64,000 nucleotides of DNA. Source: CBDHCC01 sp965219235. GTDB lineage: Bacteria; Pseudomonadota; Alphaproteobacteria; Sphingomonadales; Sphingomonadaceae. The stretch spans positions 2,418,001 through 2,482,000 of the forward strand of contig OZ244721.1 of NCBI GenBank assembly GCA_965219235.1. The letters run 5' to 3'. The stretch's first letter is position 1. Each line of letters opens with the position of its first letter. The position numbers and the translations under genes are program-made. This document shows, piece by piece, positions 50,232 through 59,791 of this stretch. The notes below the pieces were generated by a model that searched no databases, had not been told where the DNA came from, and saw only the letters and a program-made list of their open reading frames with translations.

Positions 50232-52559
50232 CTAGCTGGCGGCCGCGGTCCGTCGCCGACCGTCCGCCACCACCGCGTCCATACGCATCTTGGCGGCGCG
50301 GGCAAGGTGCCAGGCGAGCACCGACTCCGCGCCGTGGTTCAGGTTGACGCCGACCGGGTTCAGTCCGTCGAAGCACTCGCCGGTGACCGGGGCCAGCATC
50401 GACAGGCCGAGATCGTTGTCGCCCAGGAACCAGCGATAGGCGCGCTCCGCCAGCGCCACCCAGCGCGGATCGGGGTCGACCTCCGCCGCGGCGGCGCAGG
50501 CGTCGATCATCGCCCACGCGTCGAGCGGCTGCTGGTCGAAGGCGGCGGGCTCGGTGTGCGCCAGACCGAAGCTCTCGGTCCCGACGGGGCGGAAATGCCC
50601 GCGTTCGGTGCGCTGCTTGGCGCCGATCCAGGCGAGCGTGTCCAGCCCCGCCGCGACCATCGCCCGGTCCTCGATCCACGCCCCCGCGCGGATCAGCGCC
50701 TCGGGCAGGCGGGCGTTGTCGTAGGCCAGCATGATCTCGAACCAGGTCCAGTCCGGTCGCCGGTTCGCCTCCACCAGCGCCATCAGCGCGGCGCCGTGGC
50801 GCACGAGGAGCGCGATCGACGGCCGATGGTCGGCGGACACCTCGAGCCGGGCCAGCGCGCCCAGCATCAAAAAGGCGAGCGCGCGCGGGCTCGTCACATC
50901 GGCCATCGCCGGGGCCACGCCGTCATAGAGCCGCTCGGCCCAGCGCGCGACGGAGGGATCGGGGTGACGGGCGGCGGTGACGCCCAGCGCCCACAGCGTG
51001 CGGCCGTTCGAATCCTCGCTGCCGACCTCCTCCAGCCAACGCCGGTCGAAGCCCATGAAGTTGCGGAACCGTCCGGCGTCCGCGTTCCAGCCGTGCTGCA
51101 GGAAGGCGGCGTAGACCGTCGACAGCCGCCCCCGCTCGGCCGGGTCCATCTCAGGGGCCAACGCCATCAGCATCAGCGCGCGCGCGTTGTCGTCGATGCA
51201 ATAGCCGTGGTTGCGATCCGGGACCGCCAGGATCGAATGCTGCGCGATGCCGGTGTCGTCGGTCAGCCGCGCCACCCCGGCCGGCGTCCCCCCCACCACC
51301 GCCACGCCAGCGGCCCGCGTCGTCAAACGGGCGACATTGTCCGTGAGGATGGTGCCGAACAGCTCCATCGCCGCCTCGCCCGAGCGCGGCCAGATGGTCG
51401 CGCGCCCGCGCCGATAGGCGCGGCGCGACAGCTCCGTCAGTTCCGTCGGGTCGGCGAGCAAGGAACCCACCGCGTCCGCCAGCGCATCGGGCGAGCGGAA
51501 GGGCACCAGCCGTCCCCCGTCGTCCGCCAGCAGCTCGGCGGCGTGGACGAAGGGGGTGGAGACCACCGCCTTGCCCATGCCCACCGCGTAGGCGAGCGTG
51601 CCCGACGTGATCTGGGCGGGATTGCGGTACGGTGTCACATAGACGTCCGCCGCGGCCAGCCAGTCGGTCAGCTCGTCGAGCTCCATGTAGCGGTTCACGA
51701 ACTCGACCATGTCGCCCACGCCCAGCGCGTCGGCCTGCGCCTTGAGCGCGTCGCGGAAGGCGTTGCCCTCGCGCGCCACCAGATGCGGGTGGGTCGCGCC
51801 CGCGATGACGTAGAGCGCGCCCGGCGCGCGCTGGCGGATGGCGGGCAGCGCCGCGATCATGTCCTCCAGCCCCTTGTCGGGCGACAGCAGGCCGAAGGTC
51901 AGCACGATCGGCCGCTCGCCCAGCCCCAGCCGCGCCTTGCCCACCGCCGTGGGCACCAGCGGCCGGTCCGGAATGCCGTGCGCGATGACCGCGATGCGGC
52001 TGCGCGGCACGTCGTAGGAGCGCACCAGGATGTCGCGCGCGCGCTCGACCATGGCGATGACCTTGGCGGCTCCGCCCATCAGCGCGTTCAGCACCCGGCG
52101 CTGGACGGCGTTCGGCCGGTCGAGCACGGTGTGGAGCGTCAGCACGTACGGGATCGTCAGGCGGCTGGTGAGCGCCAGGAGATGTTCCCCCGCCTCGCCC
52201 CCGAAGATGCCGAATTCGTGCTGGATCCACAGCACCTGCGCGCCGCTGGCGTTGATGCGATCGGCGAGCGCGGCGTAGGCGGCGGGATCGTCCTGCGGCA
52301 CCGCCTGGGTCACCTCTGGCGGGAAGCGGTAGCCCGCGCCATCGTCCATCGCGTAGATGTCGAGCGCGAGGCCGGGAGAGGCGAGGCGGAGCGAGGCGGC
52401 GCTGTCGGCGGTGAAGGTGGCGATGCCGCACTGGCGCGGCGGGTAGTTGCCGAGCAACGCCACATGGGTCACGTGGCCGGGCGCGACGTGACCGGACGCC
52501 GAGGCGCGCGCGCGGGAGGTGGCGGGAAGAGCGGTCTGGGTCAGCGTGATGTCCGTCAT
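50232..52559 (-). CDS. GT4-type glycosyltransferase with C-terminal alpha-toroid-like domain
   Basis: The 775-residue product has two parts. Residues ~25-420 form a GT-B glycosyltransferase: GNYPPRQCGIATFTADSAAS, QHEFGIFGGEAGEHL, VIAHGIPDRP, FGLLSPDKGLEDMIAALPAI and TPYRNPAQITSGTLAYAVGM. Residues ~450-770 are helical and barrel-like (GYCIDDNARALMLMALAPEM, FRNFMGFDRRWLEEVGSEDS, FDQQPLDAWAMIDAC). The ATG at 52559 starts MTDITLTQTALPATS. The GH130 gene follows. A stress-type promoter candidate and a leader ORF lie upstream, so the pair may make a stress-related or storage mannan; this is inferred. Confidence 0.85.
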   Translation of the reverse strand: MTDITLTQTALPATSRARASASGHVAPGHVTHVALLGNYPPRQCGIATFTADSAASLRLASPGLALDIYAMDDGAGYRFPPEVTQAVPQDDPAAYAALADRINASGAQVLWIQHEFGIFGGEAGEHLLALTSRLTIPYVLTLHTVLDRPNAVQRRVLNALMGGAAKVIAMVERARDILVRSYDVPRSRIAVIAHGIPDRPLVPTAVGKARLGLGERPIVLTFGLLSPDKGLEDMIAALPAIRQRAPGALYVIAGATHPHLVAREGNAFRDALKAQADALGVGDMVEFVNRYMELDELTDWLAAADVYVTPYRNPAQITSGTLAYAVGMGKAVVSTPFVHAAELLADDGGRLVPFRSPDALADAVGSLLADPTELTELSRRAYRRGRATIWPRSGEAAMELFGTILTDNVARLTTRAAGVAVVGGTPAGVARLTDDTGIAQHSILAVPDRNHGYCIDDNARALMLMALAPEMDPAERGRLSTVYAAFLQHGWNADAGRFRNFMGFDRRWLEEVGSEDSNGRTLWALGVTAARHPDPSVARWAERLYDGVAPAMADVTSPRALAFLMLGALARLEVSADHRPSIALLVRHGAALMALVEANRRPDWTWFEIMLAYDNARLPEALIRAGAWIEDRAMVAAGLDTLAWIGAKQRTERGHFRPVGTESFGLAHTEPAAFDQQPLDAWAMIDACAAAAEVDPDPRWVALAERAYRWFLGDNDLGLSMLAPVTGECFDGLNPVGVNLNHGAESVLAWHLARAAKMRMDAVVADGRRRTAAAS

Positions 52560-52605
52560 AGAGTGATCCTGGCGTGTTCCGTGAACGGAACGTTCATCGT
52601 GGATA

Positions 52606-52630
52606 AACCCCTCGAACTGGGTGGAGTTCC
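52606..52630 (-). promoter_or_regulatory. EcfG-like stress promoter candidate for the glycosyltransferase gene
   Basis: On the minus strand GGAAC (52630-52626), then 16 bases, then GGTT (52609-52606). The alphaproteobacterial general-stress consensus is GGAAC-N16/17-CGTT, so one base of the -10 differs. It lies about 47 bases upstream of the glycosyltransferase start. A nearby palindrome GTTCCG-TGAA-CGGAAC (52576-52591) overlaps the leader. Confidence 0.4.
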
Positions 52631-52696
52631 GATCGTGCTGCGCCGCAGCATGGGGCCTGCGCCCCACTTTGTCGAGTCCGTTCGCCGAACACGCGA

Positions 52697-52730
52697 AAAG
52701 GGCCGCCCGGCAGCTGCCGAACGACCCTTT
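52697..52730 (-). terminator. Strong hairpin between the leader ORF and the glycosyltransferase gene
   Basis: On the minus strand AAAGGGTCGTTCGGCAG pairs along its whole length, with some G-U pairs, with CTGCCGGGCGGCCCTTT, and TTTT is reached at the end. This is terminator- or attenuator-like, lying 57 bases after the leader ORF stop. Confidence 0.5.
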
Positions 52731-52786
52731 CCAAGGCATGGTCAGCGGCCGGAAGTGCCGCCGACGGAGCGCCGTCTAGCGTCTGG

Positions 52787-52843
52787 TCAGACGCGCGCGC
52801 TCCGAACGGACTTCACCGACCCCTGTGCTGAACCATGAGACAT
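52787..52843 (-). CDS. 18-residue leader peptide with a perfect ribosome site
   Basis: The sequence AAAGGAGGTGATCC (52858-52845), the full complement of the 16S rRNA 3' end, lies 1 base before an ATG. The ATG opens MSHGSAQGSVKSVRSARV and a TGA. The ORF is too short for normal gene finding, but the ribosome site is far better than any other in the window. It is followed by a strong hairpin, then by a stress-type promoter and the glycosyltransferase gene. It could be an attenuator leader or an independent small protein with its own terminator; no family is recognised. The spacing of 1 base after GATCC leaves 6 bases after GGAGG, which is normal. Confidence 0.5.
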   Translation of the reverse strand: MSHGSAQGSVKSVRSARV

Positions 52844-52931
52844 CGGATCACCTCCTTTCGCTGAATGAACAGGATCGCGCCCGGCTGGACGCGAGCGGCA
52901 ATGTGAATCCTTCCGCGCGCCGGCGCAAGCC

Positions 52932-53462
52932 CTATCCGCGACAATCCTCCACAACCCGGAACGGCTCGGCCCAGGTCGGCACGATCAGCGGCTCGACCCC
53001 GGTGGCCGTGACGAGGACGCGCCCGCGCGAGAAGACCAGCCGGTTCAGGAAGTCGTCCGCCGCCGGCAGCGTCGCGGCGGCGCCCGGCAGCCCGTCGTCG
53101 GCGCGCGTGTCGAGGGTTCGCGCGCCATTGGTCGAGCGCACCTCCATCGACCCGGCCGCGGCGCCCGCGCGGGTCAGGCGGATCGTGCGGCTCGCGCGGT
53201 CGCAGGCGATCGCGAGGCGCGTCCCGCCGGCGCTCTCGCCCCACAGCGCCACGGTGCCGGTCGGCCCGGCGCGGTAGGTCCAGGCGCCGGCGCCGATCGG
53301 CGCCCGCAGCCAGTCGGTCGGCGGCGCGGCCGGCGCGGGGAGCGGCGCCGGCCGCGCCTGCGGACGCGGCGGCGGGGCCGGCTCCGGCGCGGGGGCGGCG
53401 CGCGGGACGCAGGCGCCCAGCGCGAGGAGAACGAGCGCGGCGGAGAGATGCGGACGGGTCAT
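52932..53462 (-). CDS. Hypothetical lipoprotein
   Basis: The 176-residue product has a lipoprotein signal (LSAALVLLALGAC), a proline/alanine-rich spacer (about residues 20-50), and a small domain: DWLRAPIGAGAWTYRAGPTG, RLAIACDRASRTIRLTRAG and FLNRLVFSRGRVLVTATGVE. The pattern of hydrophobic strands suggests a beta domain exposed to the periplasm. No function is recognised. The gene starts 32 bases beyond the end of the GNAT gene on the same strand. Confidence 0.72.
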   Translation of the reverse strand: MTRPHLSAALVLLALGACVPRAAPAPEPAPPPRPQARPAPLPAPAAPPTDWLRAPIGAGAWTYRAGPTGTVALWGESAGGTRLAIACDRASRTIRLTRAGAAAGSMEVRSTNGARTLDTRADDGLPGAAATLPAADDFLNRLVFSRGRVLVTATGVEPLIVPTWAEPFRVVEDCRG

Positions 53463-53494
53463 GCCCGCGTCTATGGGCGAAGCGGCCGGCCCGC

Positions 53495-54034
53495 TCAACC
53501 GGGCGGACCGTCGCCGGCGGGCGCGGGTCTCCGGAAGCGGCGCACCGGCTCGTCGTGATAGCGCGCCGTGCCCCAGGCGCGGAAGCCCAGCTTTCCCGCA
53601 AGCGTGATCGAGGGGGCATTGTCCGGGTCGATCATCGCCACGACGGCGTTCGCGTTCGGTCCCGCGTCCAGCCACTCCAACACCGCCGTCATCGCCTCCA
53701 CCGCGAAGCCCCGCCCCCAGGCCCAGTGGGCGAGCACCCAGCCCGCCTCCGGCACGCTGTCGAACGCGCGGCCCAGCCCACGCCTGCCCCTGAGCAGGGC
53801 GCAGTTGCCCACGAAGCGGCCGTCCGACGCGCGCTCGATCACGAACGGACCATGGCCGAACAGCGCCCAGCAGCCCGCGCCGCGAACGAAGCGGTTCCAG
53901 CTCTCCTCGGGCGTCTGCGGGCCACCCAGGTGGCGATGGACCGCTTCCGGCCCGACCAGCGCCGCCATGCGGGGTTCGTCGCCGAGCTCCGGTTGGCGCA
54001 GTCTCAACCGCTCCGTCGTCAGGACGACGCTCAC
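53495..54034 (-). CDS. GNAT family N-acetyltransferase (RimJ/RimL type)
   Basis: The 179-residue product is of the RimJ/RimL branch: LTTERLRLRQPELGDEPRMA, EAGWVLAHWAWGRGFAVEAM and NAPSITLAGKLGFRAWG. It acetylates an amino group of an unknown protein or small molecule. The GTG start overlaps the DUF445 stop as GTGA, so it is coupled to the efflux operon. Confidence 0.87.
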   Translation of the reverse strand: MSVVLTTERLRLRQPELGDEPRMAALVGPEAVHRHLGGPQTPEESWNRFVRGAGCWALFGHGPFVIERASDGRFVGNCALLRGRRGLGRAFDSVPEAGWVLAHWAWGRGFAVEAMTAVLEWLDAGPNANAVVAMIDPDNAPSITLAGKLGFRAWGTARYHDEPVRRFRRPAPAGDGPPG

Positions 54035-55317
54035 CCGCGCACCAGCCATTCGGCGGTGTAGAGCGTCAGCCCGACCAGTCCGCCCACCAGCGTGCCGTTG
54101 ATGCGGATGTACTGGAGGTCGCGCCCGACCGCCTGCTCGACCCGGTCGGTCAGCGTCACCGCGTCCCAGCCGCGCACCGTGTCGGAGATCAGCCGCACCA
54201 GCCCGTCGCCATAGCGCGCCACCGCGCCCACGACGGTGCGCCGCGCCAGCCGGTTGAGCACCAGGCGCAGCCGCGCCTCGTTCATCAGCGCCGCGCCCAG
54301 CGCGCGCGTCGCCTCGCCCAGCGTGCCGGCGAGCACCGAGTCGGGATCTCGCGCGGCGGCCAGCATCCGGGCGCGCGCGCGGGTCCAGAGCCCGTCCAGC
54401 CAGGCGGCCATGGCGGGGTTGTCGATGAGCGCGGCCTTCATCCGCTCCACCCGCGCGCGCAGGGCGGGGTCGTGCTGCAGGTCGCGGGCGAGGCCGGCCA
54501 GCCCCTCCTCGATCCGCTGGCGCAGCGGGTGGTCGGCATCGGCGCTCGCGTCGGTCAGGAGCTTCCTGAGGCCGTTCAGGATGGCCGTGGCGACCGTCTC
54601 GTCCAGGCCGGTCAGCCGCAGGATGGCGTTGGACCGCTCGCGCACGACGTCGCGCACCAGCGCCTCGTTCGCGTCGAGGGTGTCGCGCGCCCAGCCGGCG
54701 ACCGCTTCGATCACCGGCAGGTGGCGGCCCTCCGCGATCGCGGCGGCGACCGCTTGGCCCATCAGGGGCGACACCTCCGTCCGCTCCAGCCAGCCGCGCA
54801 GCTCGCGCTTGATCAGGCCGCCCAGCTGCGCGTCGTCGGTGGCGGTGAGGAGATCGGCCAGGATGCGCCCGCCCGCCTCGCGCAGCCGCCCGCCGCCCGC
54901 CAGCCGCGGCGCCTCCAGGAAGCGGCCGAGCGCCGCGGCGACGTCGATCCGCTGCATCCGTCGGGCGACCACCTGCGGGATGAGGAAGTTCTGGCGCAGG
55001 AAGAGGGCCAGGCTGTCGCCCAGCCGGTCCTTGTTGCGCGGGATGATCGCGGTGTGGGGGATCGGCAGACCGAGCGGGTGGCGGAAGAGCGCGGTGACCG
55101 CGAACCAGTCGGCCAGGCCGCCGACCATGGCGGCCTCCGCGAACGCTTTCACGAAGTCCAGTCCGGCCACGCGGTCCTGTCCCCAGGCGGCGAGCACGAA
55201 CACGGCCGCCATGACGCCCAGGAGGCCCGTCGCGGCGCGCCGCATGGAGGCGAGGCCGCCCGCCGATCCGGGCGGCGACCAGACGATGCGTGGAACGCGG
55301 TTGGAGGCCGTGATCAC
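54031..55317 (-). CDS. DUF445 family membrane protein
   Basis: The 428-residue product starts MITASNRVPRIVWSP. It has one N-terminal span (GLLGVMAAVFVLAAWGQ), the conserved AAMVGGLADWFAVTALFRHP and TAIIPRNKDRLGDSLALFLR, a long helical middle, and a C-terminal span (YIRINGTLVGGLVGLTLYTA). DUF445 (YjiN-like) has no settled function. The ATG overlaps the RND permease stop as ATGA. Confidence 0.88.
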   Translation of the reverse strand: MITASNRVPRIVWSPPGSAGGLASMRRAATGLLGVMAAVFVLAAWGQDRVAGLDFVKAFAEAAMVGGLADWFAVTALFRHPLGLPIPHTAIIPRNKDRLGDSLALFLRQNFLIPQVVARRMQRIDVAAALGRFLEAPRLAGGGRLREAGGRILADLLTATDDAQLGGLIKRELRGWLERTEVSPLMGQAVAAAIAEGRHLPVIEAVAGWARDTLDANEALVRDVVRERSNAILRLTGLDETVATAILNGLRKLLTDASADADHPLRQRIEEGLAGLARDLQHDPALRARVERMKAALIDNPAMAAWLDGLWTRARARMLAAARDPDSVLAGTLGEATRALGAALMNEARLRLVLNRLARRTVVGAVARYGDGLVRLISDTVRGWDAVTLTDRVEQAVGRDLQYIRINGTLVGGLVGLTLYTAEWLVRG

Positions 55318-58300
55318 TCCGCCGGCTGGGCGACGGGCGCGGCGCCGGGCTCCGCCATGGCGCGGGTGTCGTCACCCGGACGATAGCTCAGGATGCGGCC
55401 GAACTTCGGACCCAGCCACTTCTCGAAGCTGTCGGCCAGGCTGAAGGAGGCCGGCACGATGAGCAGCGTCAGGATCGTGGACACGATCAGCCCGCCGATC
55501 ACCACCGTGCCCATCGGCGCGCGCCACGCGCCGTCGCCCGACAGCGACAGCGCGGTCGGCACCATGCCCGCCACCATGGCGATGGTGGTCATCACGATCG
55601 GCTGGGCGCGCTTGCGGCCCGCGTCCACGATCGCGGTGTCCTTGTCGACGCCGGCGTGCATCTCCTCGAGCGCGAAGTCGATCAAGAGGATCGAGTTCTT
55701 GCCGACGATGCCGATCAGCATCAGCATCCCGATATAGACCGCGATCGAGAAGGGCTGGCCGACGATCAGGAGCGCGATCAGCCCGCCCAACGGGGCCAGC
55801 AGCAGCGAGCCCATGTTGACGAGCGGCGACATGAACCGCTTGTAGAGCAGCACGAGCACCGCGAAGACCAGGAGCACGCCCGACACGATGGCGATGGCGA
55901 AGTCGACGACGAACTCGGCCTGCCACTGGTCCTCGCCCACCGCCTTGTTGGTGACGCCATTGGGCAGGTCGCGCATGATCGGCAGCGCGTCGATCGCCTT
56001 CGTGGCGTCGCTCTTCACCACGTCGGGCGCCAGATCGGCTCCGACGAACACGCGGCGCTGCTGGTTGTAGCGTTCGATCGTGGTCGGGCCGGAGGAGAAG
56101 GACAGCTCCGCCACCCGGCCGAGCGGCACCGAACCGCCATTGGCCATCGGCACCGGCAGGTTGGCGATGGTGGAGATGTCGCGGCGCGAGCTTTCCGGCA
56201 GCATCACCCGGATCGGCACCTGCCGGTCGGACAGCGAGAATTTGGCGCTGTTCTGGTCGATGTCGCCCAGCGTCGCGATGCGGATCGTCTGGGACAAGGC
56301 CTGGGTCGACACGCCCATCGACGCGGCGAGCTCCTGCCGGGGCCGCACGATCAGCTCGGGGCGCTTCAGGTCCGCCTTGACGCGCGGCGCCTGCACCTGC
56401 GGCAGCCGGCTCATCTGCTGGACCAGCGTGGCGGCGGTGCGGTTGAGGAGCGCCGGGTCGGAGCCCGCCAGCATGATCGAGATCGCCCGGCCCGAGCCCG
56501 GCCCGCCGCGACGCTCCTGGAAGCTCACCCGCGCGTCGGGCACCGCCTGCAGCTTGGGCGCGACCCGGCGCTGGAACTCCTGGCTGGTGGTCTCGCGGTC
56601 CTTCTTCAGCGTGATGTTGACCGAGCCCGAGCCCTCGCTCGCGAAGATGCGGGTGCTCTCGACCTCCGGCTCGCGCTTGAGCAGCGTCTCGACGCGCTTG
56701 GCGACGGCGTAGGTCTGCGTCAGCGTGGTGCCGGGCACCATCTCGATCTGCGCGCGCGCGGAGTCCTCGTTGGTGTCGGGCTCGAACTGCTGCGGGATCT
56801 GGCTGCCGATCGCGATCGTGAGCAGGAACATGAGCGCGCCGACACCGGCGATCCACATCCGGTGGTCGAGGAACAGCGCCGCGAAGCGCCGCCACCCGCC
56901 GCGCGCCGCGAAGGCCAGCGCCCGCCTGCGGTCGAGCGACCAGCGCAGCACGCCCAGATAGCGCTCCTTCAGCCGGCTCTCGCCATGCTCGGCCGCCCCG
57001 TGCGCCTTCAGGAAATAGGCGGCGATCATCGGCGTGATCATGCGCGCCACCGCCAGGCTGGTCAGCACCGCGGCCACCACGGTGAAGCCGAAGTTCTTGA
57101 AGAACTGGCCGGAGATGCCTGGCATCAGGCCGACGGGCAGGAACACGGCCACGATCGACATGGTGGTCGCCACCACCGCCAGCCCGATCTCGTCGGCGGC
57201 GTCGATGGAGGCCTGATAGGCGGTCTTCCCCATGCGCATGTGGCGCACGATGTTCTCGATCTCCACGATCGCGTCGTCGACCAGCACGCCGGCCACCAGT
57301 CCCAGCGCCAGCAGGCTCAAGGAGTTCAGGTTGAAGCCCATGAGGTCCATGAACCAGAAGGTCGGGATCGCCGACAGCGGGATGGCGATCGCGCTGATCA
57401 GCGTGGCGCGCCAGTCGCGCAGGAACAGGAACACGACGACCACCGCCAGCACCGCGCCCTCGATCATCGCCGCGATCGAGCTGTGATACTGCCCCTTGGT
57501 GTAGTCGACATCGTTCGACAGCGCCTTGAACGCGAGGCCGGGATTCTCCTTGGTGATGTCGTCCATCGCCTTCACCGCCTCGTCATAGACAGTGACGTCG
57601 GAGGCCTCCTTGGTGCGGCTCATGTTGAAGATGACGGTGTCGCGCCCGTCCATCTCCGCCAGCCGCGTGCGCTCCGACGTGCCGTCGGTGACGCTGGCCA
57701 CGTCGTCCAGCCGCGCCGTGCGCCCGCCGGGCAGCGGGATCAGCGACTGGCCGAGCGCGTAGGCCGAGGCGGCGTTGCCCAGCACGCGCACCGACTGGCG
57801 CGACCCCGCGATCTCCGCCTGTCCGCCGCCGGAGTTGAGGTTGGTGCCGCGCAGCACCTGGTTGATCTGCGCCGCGGTGACGCCCAGCGACTGCATCCGG
57901 GCGGGGTCGAGCGTCACGCGGATCTCGCGGTCGACGCCGCCCAGCCGGTCGACCGCGGCCATGCCCTCGATCGACAGCAGGCGCTTGGCGACGGTGTCGT
58001 CGACGTACCAGGACAGCTGCTCCAGCGTCATGTCGGGCGCGCTGACCGCGAAATAGCCGATCGGGCGGGCCGAGGTCTCCTCCTTGGACACGCGGGGCTC
58101 CAGGATGCCGTCGGGCAGCTCGCCGCGAATCTGGGCGATGGCGGAATTGACCTCGTTGACCGCCACGTTGGTGTCGACGCCGATCTCGAACTCGACGCCG
58201 GTGTACGAGTTGCCCTCGCTGGCCGACGACGAGATGTTCTTGACGCCGGTGATGCCGCGCACCGCGGCCTCGACCCGCTGGGTGATCTGGTTCTCGATCT

Positions 58301-58481
58301 CGGTGGGCGCCGCGCCCGGCTGCGAGATGGAGACGTTGACGAACGGGAACTCGACATTGGGGTCGTTGACGACGTTCATCCGCGCGAAGCTCATGATGCC
58401 GAGCAGCAGCAGCGCGGTGAAGATCACCAGCGGCACCACCGGGTTGCGGATCGACCAGGCGGAGATGTTGCGGAAGTTCAC
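55314..58481 (-). CDS. RND family efflux permease (inner membrane)
   Basis: The 1,055-residue product has the RND layout: an N-terminal span (VPLVIFTALLLLGIMSFARM), large periplasmic loops, and two sets of spans. Proton-relay acidic residues are in GLVAGVLVDDAIVEIENIVR, and FEPDTNEDSARAQIEMVPGT opens the second half. It exports drugs or hydrophobic compounds using the proton gradient. The GTG start overlaps the adaptor stop as GTGA. No outer-membrane channel gene lies in the window, so it must use one encoded elsewhere. Confidence 0.94.
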   Translation of the reverse strand: MNFRNISAWSIRNPVVPLVIFTALLLLGIMSFARMNVVNDPNVEFPFVNVSISQPGAAPTEIENQITQRVEAAVRGITGVKNISSSASEGNSYTGVEFEIGVDTNVAVNEVNSAIAQIRGELPDGILEPRVSKEETSARPIGYFAVSAPDMTLEQLSWYVDDTVAKRLLSIEGMAAVDRLGGVDREIRVTLDPARMQSLGVTAAQINQVLRGTNLNSGGGQAEIAGSRQSVRVLGNAASAYALGQSLIPLPGGRTARLDDVASVTDGTSERTRLAEMDGRDTVIFNMSRTKEASDVTVYDEAVKAMDDITKENPGLAFKALSNDVDYTKGQYHSSIAAMIEGAVLAVVVVFLFLRDWRATLISAIAIPLSAIPTFWFMDLMGFNLNSLSLLALGLVAGVLVDDAIVEIENIVRHMRMGKTAYQASIDAADEIGLAVVATTMSIVAVFLPVGLMPGISGQFFKNFGFTVVAAVLTSLAVARMITPMIAAYFLKAHGAAEHGESRLKERYLGVLRWSLDRRRALAFAARGGWRRFAALFLDHRMWIAGVGALMFLLTIAIGSQIPQQFEPDTNEDSARAQIEMVPGTTLTQTYAVAKRVETLLKREPEVESTRIFASEGSGSVNITLKKDRETTSQEFQRRVAPKLQAVPDARVSFQERRGGPGSGRAISIMLAGSDPALLNRTAATLVQQMSRLPQVQAPRVKADLKRPELIVRPRQELAASMGVSTQALSQTIRIATLGDIDQNSAKFSLSDRQVPIRVMLPESSRRDISTIANLPVPMANGGSVPLGRVAELSFSSGPTTIERYNQQRRVFVGADLAPDVVKSDATKAIDALPIMRDLPNGVTNKAVGEDQWQAEFVVDFAIAIVSGVLLVFAVLVLLYKRFMSPLVNMGSLLLAPLGGLIALLIVGQPFSIAVYIGMLMLIGIVGKNSILLIDFALEEMHAGVDKDTAIVDAGRKRAQPIVMTTIAMVAGMVPTALSLSGDGAWRAPMGTVVIGGLIVSTILTLLIVPASFSLADSFEKWLGPKFGRILSYRPGDDTRAMAEPGAAPVAQPAE

Positions 58482-59680
58482 GGGCGCAGGCTCGCCGGCG
58501 TCACCCGCTGGGGCTTGACGGTGTCGCCGGGCGACAGGAAGCCGCCGGCGAACAGGATCACCGGCTCGCGCCCGTTCAGGCCCTCCGCGATCGACACACC
58601 GCTGGCGGTCACCGCCCCCAGGGTGACCGCGCGGCGCTCGACCTTGTCGCCCGCGCCCACGATCAGCACGTAGGCCCCCTTGTCGTCGTTCTGGATGGCG
58701 GAGACCGGCAGCACCGGCAGGTCGGCCCCGCCGGCGTCGATCCGCGCGGTGGCGAAGCCGCCGGGCCGGAGCGCGGCGTCGTAGCGCAGCGCGATCCGCG
58801 CGATGCCCTGGCGGCTGGCGGGGTCGACGGTCTGGGCGATCTGCCACACCTGCCCGTCGAAGACGCGGTCCAGCCCCACCGGCGTCACCCTGGCGGGCAC
58901 GCCGACCGACAGCTGCGCCAGGTCCGCCTCGTTCAGTTGCGCGCGCATCTCCAGCTGGCCACCCTCCGCCATGGTGAACAGCGGCGGCGAGCCGGCGGAG
59001 ATGACCTGCCCGATCTCGACGCTGCGGGACAGGATCAGGCCCGCCGAAGGCGCGGCGATGTTCAGCCGCGCGGTGCGCGCCTCGGCCTCGCGCACGGCGG
59101 CCTGCGCCGCGCCGACCCGCGCGCGGGCGGCGTCGCGGGTGGCGGTCTTTCGATCGATGTCGGCCTTGGAGATGAAGCCGCGCTCGACCAGCTGCAGCGC
59201 CCGGTCGAGTTCGCTCTGGGCGAGCCTGAGGTCGGCCTCCGCCACGCCGATCTGCGCGCGCAGCCCGGCGATCTGCTGCGCCTGAACCGCGCGGTCCACC
59301 ACCACGAGCGTCTGGCCCTTCCGCACCCACGAGCCGGCGTCGACCAGCACCGCGGTCACCCGCCCGCCCTCGCCGACCACGCCGACCGGCACCTCGCGCC
59401 GGGCGGCGAGCGTGCCGCTGGCGGTGAGCGTGCGCTGGACCCCGGAGCGGCCGGGCACCGCCACGCTGACCACCTGGGCAGCGGTGGCGGGCGGTCCGTC
59501 TGCCGCGGCCTGCGTCGCCGCGGCGTCGCGGCCGGAGACGTACCAGGCAACGAGCGCGGCGACCGCCAGCAGGGCGAGCGCCACGGCGATCCACGCGCCC
59601 CGGCCCAACCGTCGGCGTTCGGGAGCGATCCCGTCCAGCGGAGCCGCATCGGACAGATCAATGCGCCGTTCGATGTTCAT
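58478..59680 (-). CDS. RND efflux periplasmic adaptor (membrane fusion) protein
   Basis: The 400-residue product has an N-terminal span (GAWIAVALALLAVAALVAWY), a lipoyl/barrel-sandwich domain (SGTLAARREVPVGVVGEGG and LNIAAPSAGLILSRSVEIGQ), an alpha-hairpin (AEADLRLAQSELDRALQLVE) and a C-terminal barrel. It links the permease to an outer-membrane channel. The ATG at 59680 is preferred (AAGGTGG upstream); an in-frame TTG lies 7 codons earlier. First gene of the adaptor-permease-DUF445-GNAT operon. Confidence 0.9.
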   Translation of the reverse strand: MNIERRIDLSDAAPLDGIAPERRRLGRGAWIAVALALLAVAALVAWYVSGRDAAATQAAADGPPATAAQVVSVAVPGRSGVQRTLTASGTLAARREVPVGVVGEGGRVTAVLVDAGSWVRKGQTLVVVDRAVQAQQIAGLRAQIGVAEADLRLAQSELDRALQLVERGFISKADIDRKTATRDAARARVGAAQAAVREAEARTARLNIAAPSAGLILSRSVEIGQVISAGSPPLFTMAEGGQLEMRAQLNEADLAQLSVGVPARVTPVGLDRVFDGQVWQIAQTVDPASRQGIARIALRYDAALRPGGFATARIDAGGADLPVLPVSAIQNDDKGAYVLIVGAGDKVERRAVTLGAVTASGVSIAEGLNGREPVILFAGGFLSPGDTVKPQRVTPASLRP

Positions 59681-59791
59681 CACCGCCACCTTGTCGTCCA
59701 ATCCCGCCGGAGTGTGTTACATCACTACGGCACCATGGCAAAGCCACGCCGTCTGCGCAAGCAGCGTGGATTCCGGCGCCATAACAGCGAA

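Noticed and set aside
52845..52858. Sequence identical to the 3' end of 16S rRNA (GGATCACCTCCTTT on the plus strand)
   Set aside because: No further rRNA sequence surrounds it; on the minus strand it is a perfect ribosome site directly before an ATG.
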